From assembly GCF_000518745.1 (NCBI RefSeq), contig NZ_JAEE01000001.1, positions 121,084 through 185,083 on the forward strand: DNA of 64,000 nt, read 5' to 3'. A program made the position numbers and the translations under genes. The stretch's first letter is position 1. Each line of letters begins with the position of its first letter. This DNA comes from Phaseolibacter flectens ATCC 12775. Its GTDB lineage: Bacteria > Pseudomonadota > Gammaproteobacteria > Enterobacterales > Enterobacteriaceae. This document shows, piece after piece, positions 63,059 through 64,000 of this stretch. Below the pieces are notes generated by a model. The model made no database searches. It saw only the letters and a list, made by a program, of their open reading frames with translations, and was not told the origin of the DNA.

Positions 63059-64000
63059 TCAGGCACTCGCAATAAATTGGGCTCTTAACTGCGCCAATTT
63101 ATCACGCAGGGCGGCGGCTTCTTCAAATTCAAGATCTTGAGCTAATTGGAACATTTTTTGCTCCAACTCGTTCATCTGCTTCTGTAATTGTTTTGCACTT
63201 AATTGATTCCATTGCGATTCATCATGCTGTTGTTGTTTACTTTGGCTATTTGGGGCTAGCTTGTTTCGATTTCTGCCTGGCACAGCGGATTGCCCCATTT
63301 CCAATATGTCATTGATTTTCTTGTTTAATCCGGCAGGAACAATCCCTCTCTCTTTATTCCATTGTTGCTGCTTTTCACGCCGACGTTCAGTTTCATCTAT
63401 CGCCTTGGCCATGGACGGCGTGATGCGATCAGCATATAAAATCGCTTTGCCATTCACATTGCGAGCCGCGCGACCAATCGTCTGGATAAGCGATCGCTCC
63501 GAACGTAAAAAACCTTCTTTATCCGCATCAAGAATGGCTACCAATGACACTTCAGGCATATCCAGCCCTTCACGCAACAGGTTTATTCCCACCAGCACAT
63601 CAAATTCGCCTAATCTTAAATCTCGGATGATTTCCATCCTTTCGACAGTATCAATATCTGAATGCAAGTATCGCACACGTTCTCCATGTTCTTCCAAATA
63701 CTCAGTCAAATCTTCTGACATGCGTTTGGTCAACGTCGTCACGAGTACTCGTTCGTTAATGGCAACCCTTTTTCTAATCTCAGACAATAAATCATCCACT
63801 TGTGTCGTGACTGGCCTCACTTCCAATAGCGGATCCAATAGCCCGGTTGGTCTGACGACCTGCTCAATAATATCGCCGCCTGATTTATCTAGCTCATAAG
63901 CCCCTGGCGTAGCAGAGACATAAATCGATTGCGGTGCTAACGCTTCAAATTCTTCAAATTTCATTGGTCGGTTATCCAGCGCCGAGGGCAAGCGAAAACC
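63059..64000 (-). CDS. uvrB: UvrABC system protein B, C-terminal part (partial)
   Basis: The frame is open from the right edge to a TGA at 63059-63061, giving 313 C-terminal residues of the about 670 in UvrB. It has motifs IV-VI of the helicase core ([71 protein letters not shown]). The C-terminal UVR domain ([17 protein letters not shown]) binds UvrC. UvrB is the damage-verifying helicase of nucleotide excision repair. The start lies beyond the window. It abuts ybhK as in E. coli. Confidence 0.97.
   Translation of the reverse strand, partial: GFRLPSALDNRPMKFEEFEALAPQSIYVSATPGAYELDKSGGDIIEQVVRPTGLLDPLLEVRPVTTQVDDLLSEIRKRVAINERVLVTTLTKRMSEDLTEYLEEHGERVRYLHSDIDTVERMEIIRDLRLGEFDVLVGINLLREGLDMPEVSLVAILDADKEGFLRSERSLIQTIGRAARNVNGKAILYADRITPSMAKAIDETERRREKQQQWNKERGIVPAGLNKKINDILEMGQSAVPGRNRNKLAPNSQSKQQQHDESQWNQLSAKQLQKQMNELEQKMFQLAQDLEFEEAAALRDKLAQLRAQFIASA

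Noticed and set aside
63261-63899. A 212-codon plus-strand frame opposite uvrB
   Set aside because: It is the reverse-strand shadow of uvrB, Ser- and Arg-rich as expected for such shadows.

Overview
This is a chromosomal window from an enterobacterium (order Enterobacterales, Gammaproteobacteria). Nearly every gene has a close counterpart in Escherichia coli, and several E. coli neighbourhoods are kept in order: comEC-ihfB-rpsA-cmk, aroA-serC-ycaO-ycaD-serS-rarA-lolA-ftsK-lrp-trxB, aat-infA-clpA-clpS-cspD, poxB-artPIQM-rlmC, nfsA-ybjC-grxA-ybjL, ybiT-mntR-ompX-rhtA-dps, ybiB-dinG, pbpG-yohD, and ybhK-uvrB. Base composition looks moderate by eye (not computed). The genus cannot be fixed from the sequence. 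The compact gene set and missing blocks suggest a lineage outside the E. coli/Salmonella group, but that is inference.

Layout. 1-6.1 kb, minus strand: N-terminal half of comEC (runs off the left edge), ihfB, rpsA, cmk and an orphan OppA-type binding protein. 6.5-20 kb: aroA, serC, then ycaO (plus), ycaD, serS, rarA, lolA, ftsK and lrp (minus). 20.5-31.4 kb: trxB, aat and infA (plus), clpA and clpS (minus), then cspD, poxB and the arginine importer artPIQM (plus). 31.4-40.2 kb: rlmC, nfsA and ybjC (minus), grxA, ybjL, ybjG and rimO (plus), ybiT (minus). 40.4-46.3 kb: hns, mntR, a Mn-responsive promoter region, ompX, rhtA, dps and rlmF. 46.5-54.2 kb: ybiB, dinG, a 35-residue membrane peptide, idi, a large MscS-type channel and pbpG. 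54.5-64 kb: yohD, a possible frameshifted small gene, an L,D-transpeptidase, zinT, dusC, rhlE, ybhQ, yaiW, ybhK and the C-terminal part of uvrB (runs off the right edge).

Themes. Translation and RNA: rpsA, infA, serS, rlmC, rlmF, dusC, rhlE, ybiT, and ycaO with rimO, which act together on ribosomal protein S12. DNA and SOS: ftsK, rarA, dinG/ybiB and uvrB, with convincing LexA-type boxes before ftsK and dinG. Envelope: lolA, ompX, pbpG, the L,D-transpeptidase, ybjG, yohD, yaiW and the MscS-type channel. Metal and stress: mntR with two tandem MntR-type boxes, zinT with a Zur-type palindrome, and dps with a sigma-S-type -10.

Compared with E. coli (from knowledge of that genome), focA-pflBA is missing between ycaO and ycaD, cydDC between trxB and aat, and the moa operon next to ybhK. 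No tRNA, rRNA, insertion sequence, prophage or CRISPR array was found. The most intriguing non-coding signal is the region between mntR and ompX: a plus-strand promoter overlapped by two MntR-type boxes, a 13-codon ORF with a good ribosome-binding site, and an intrinsic terminator about 400 bases downstream.
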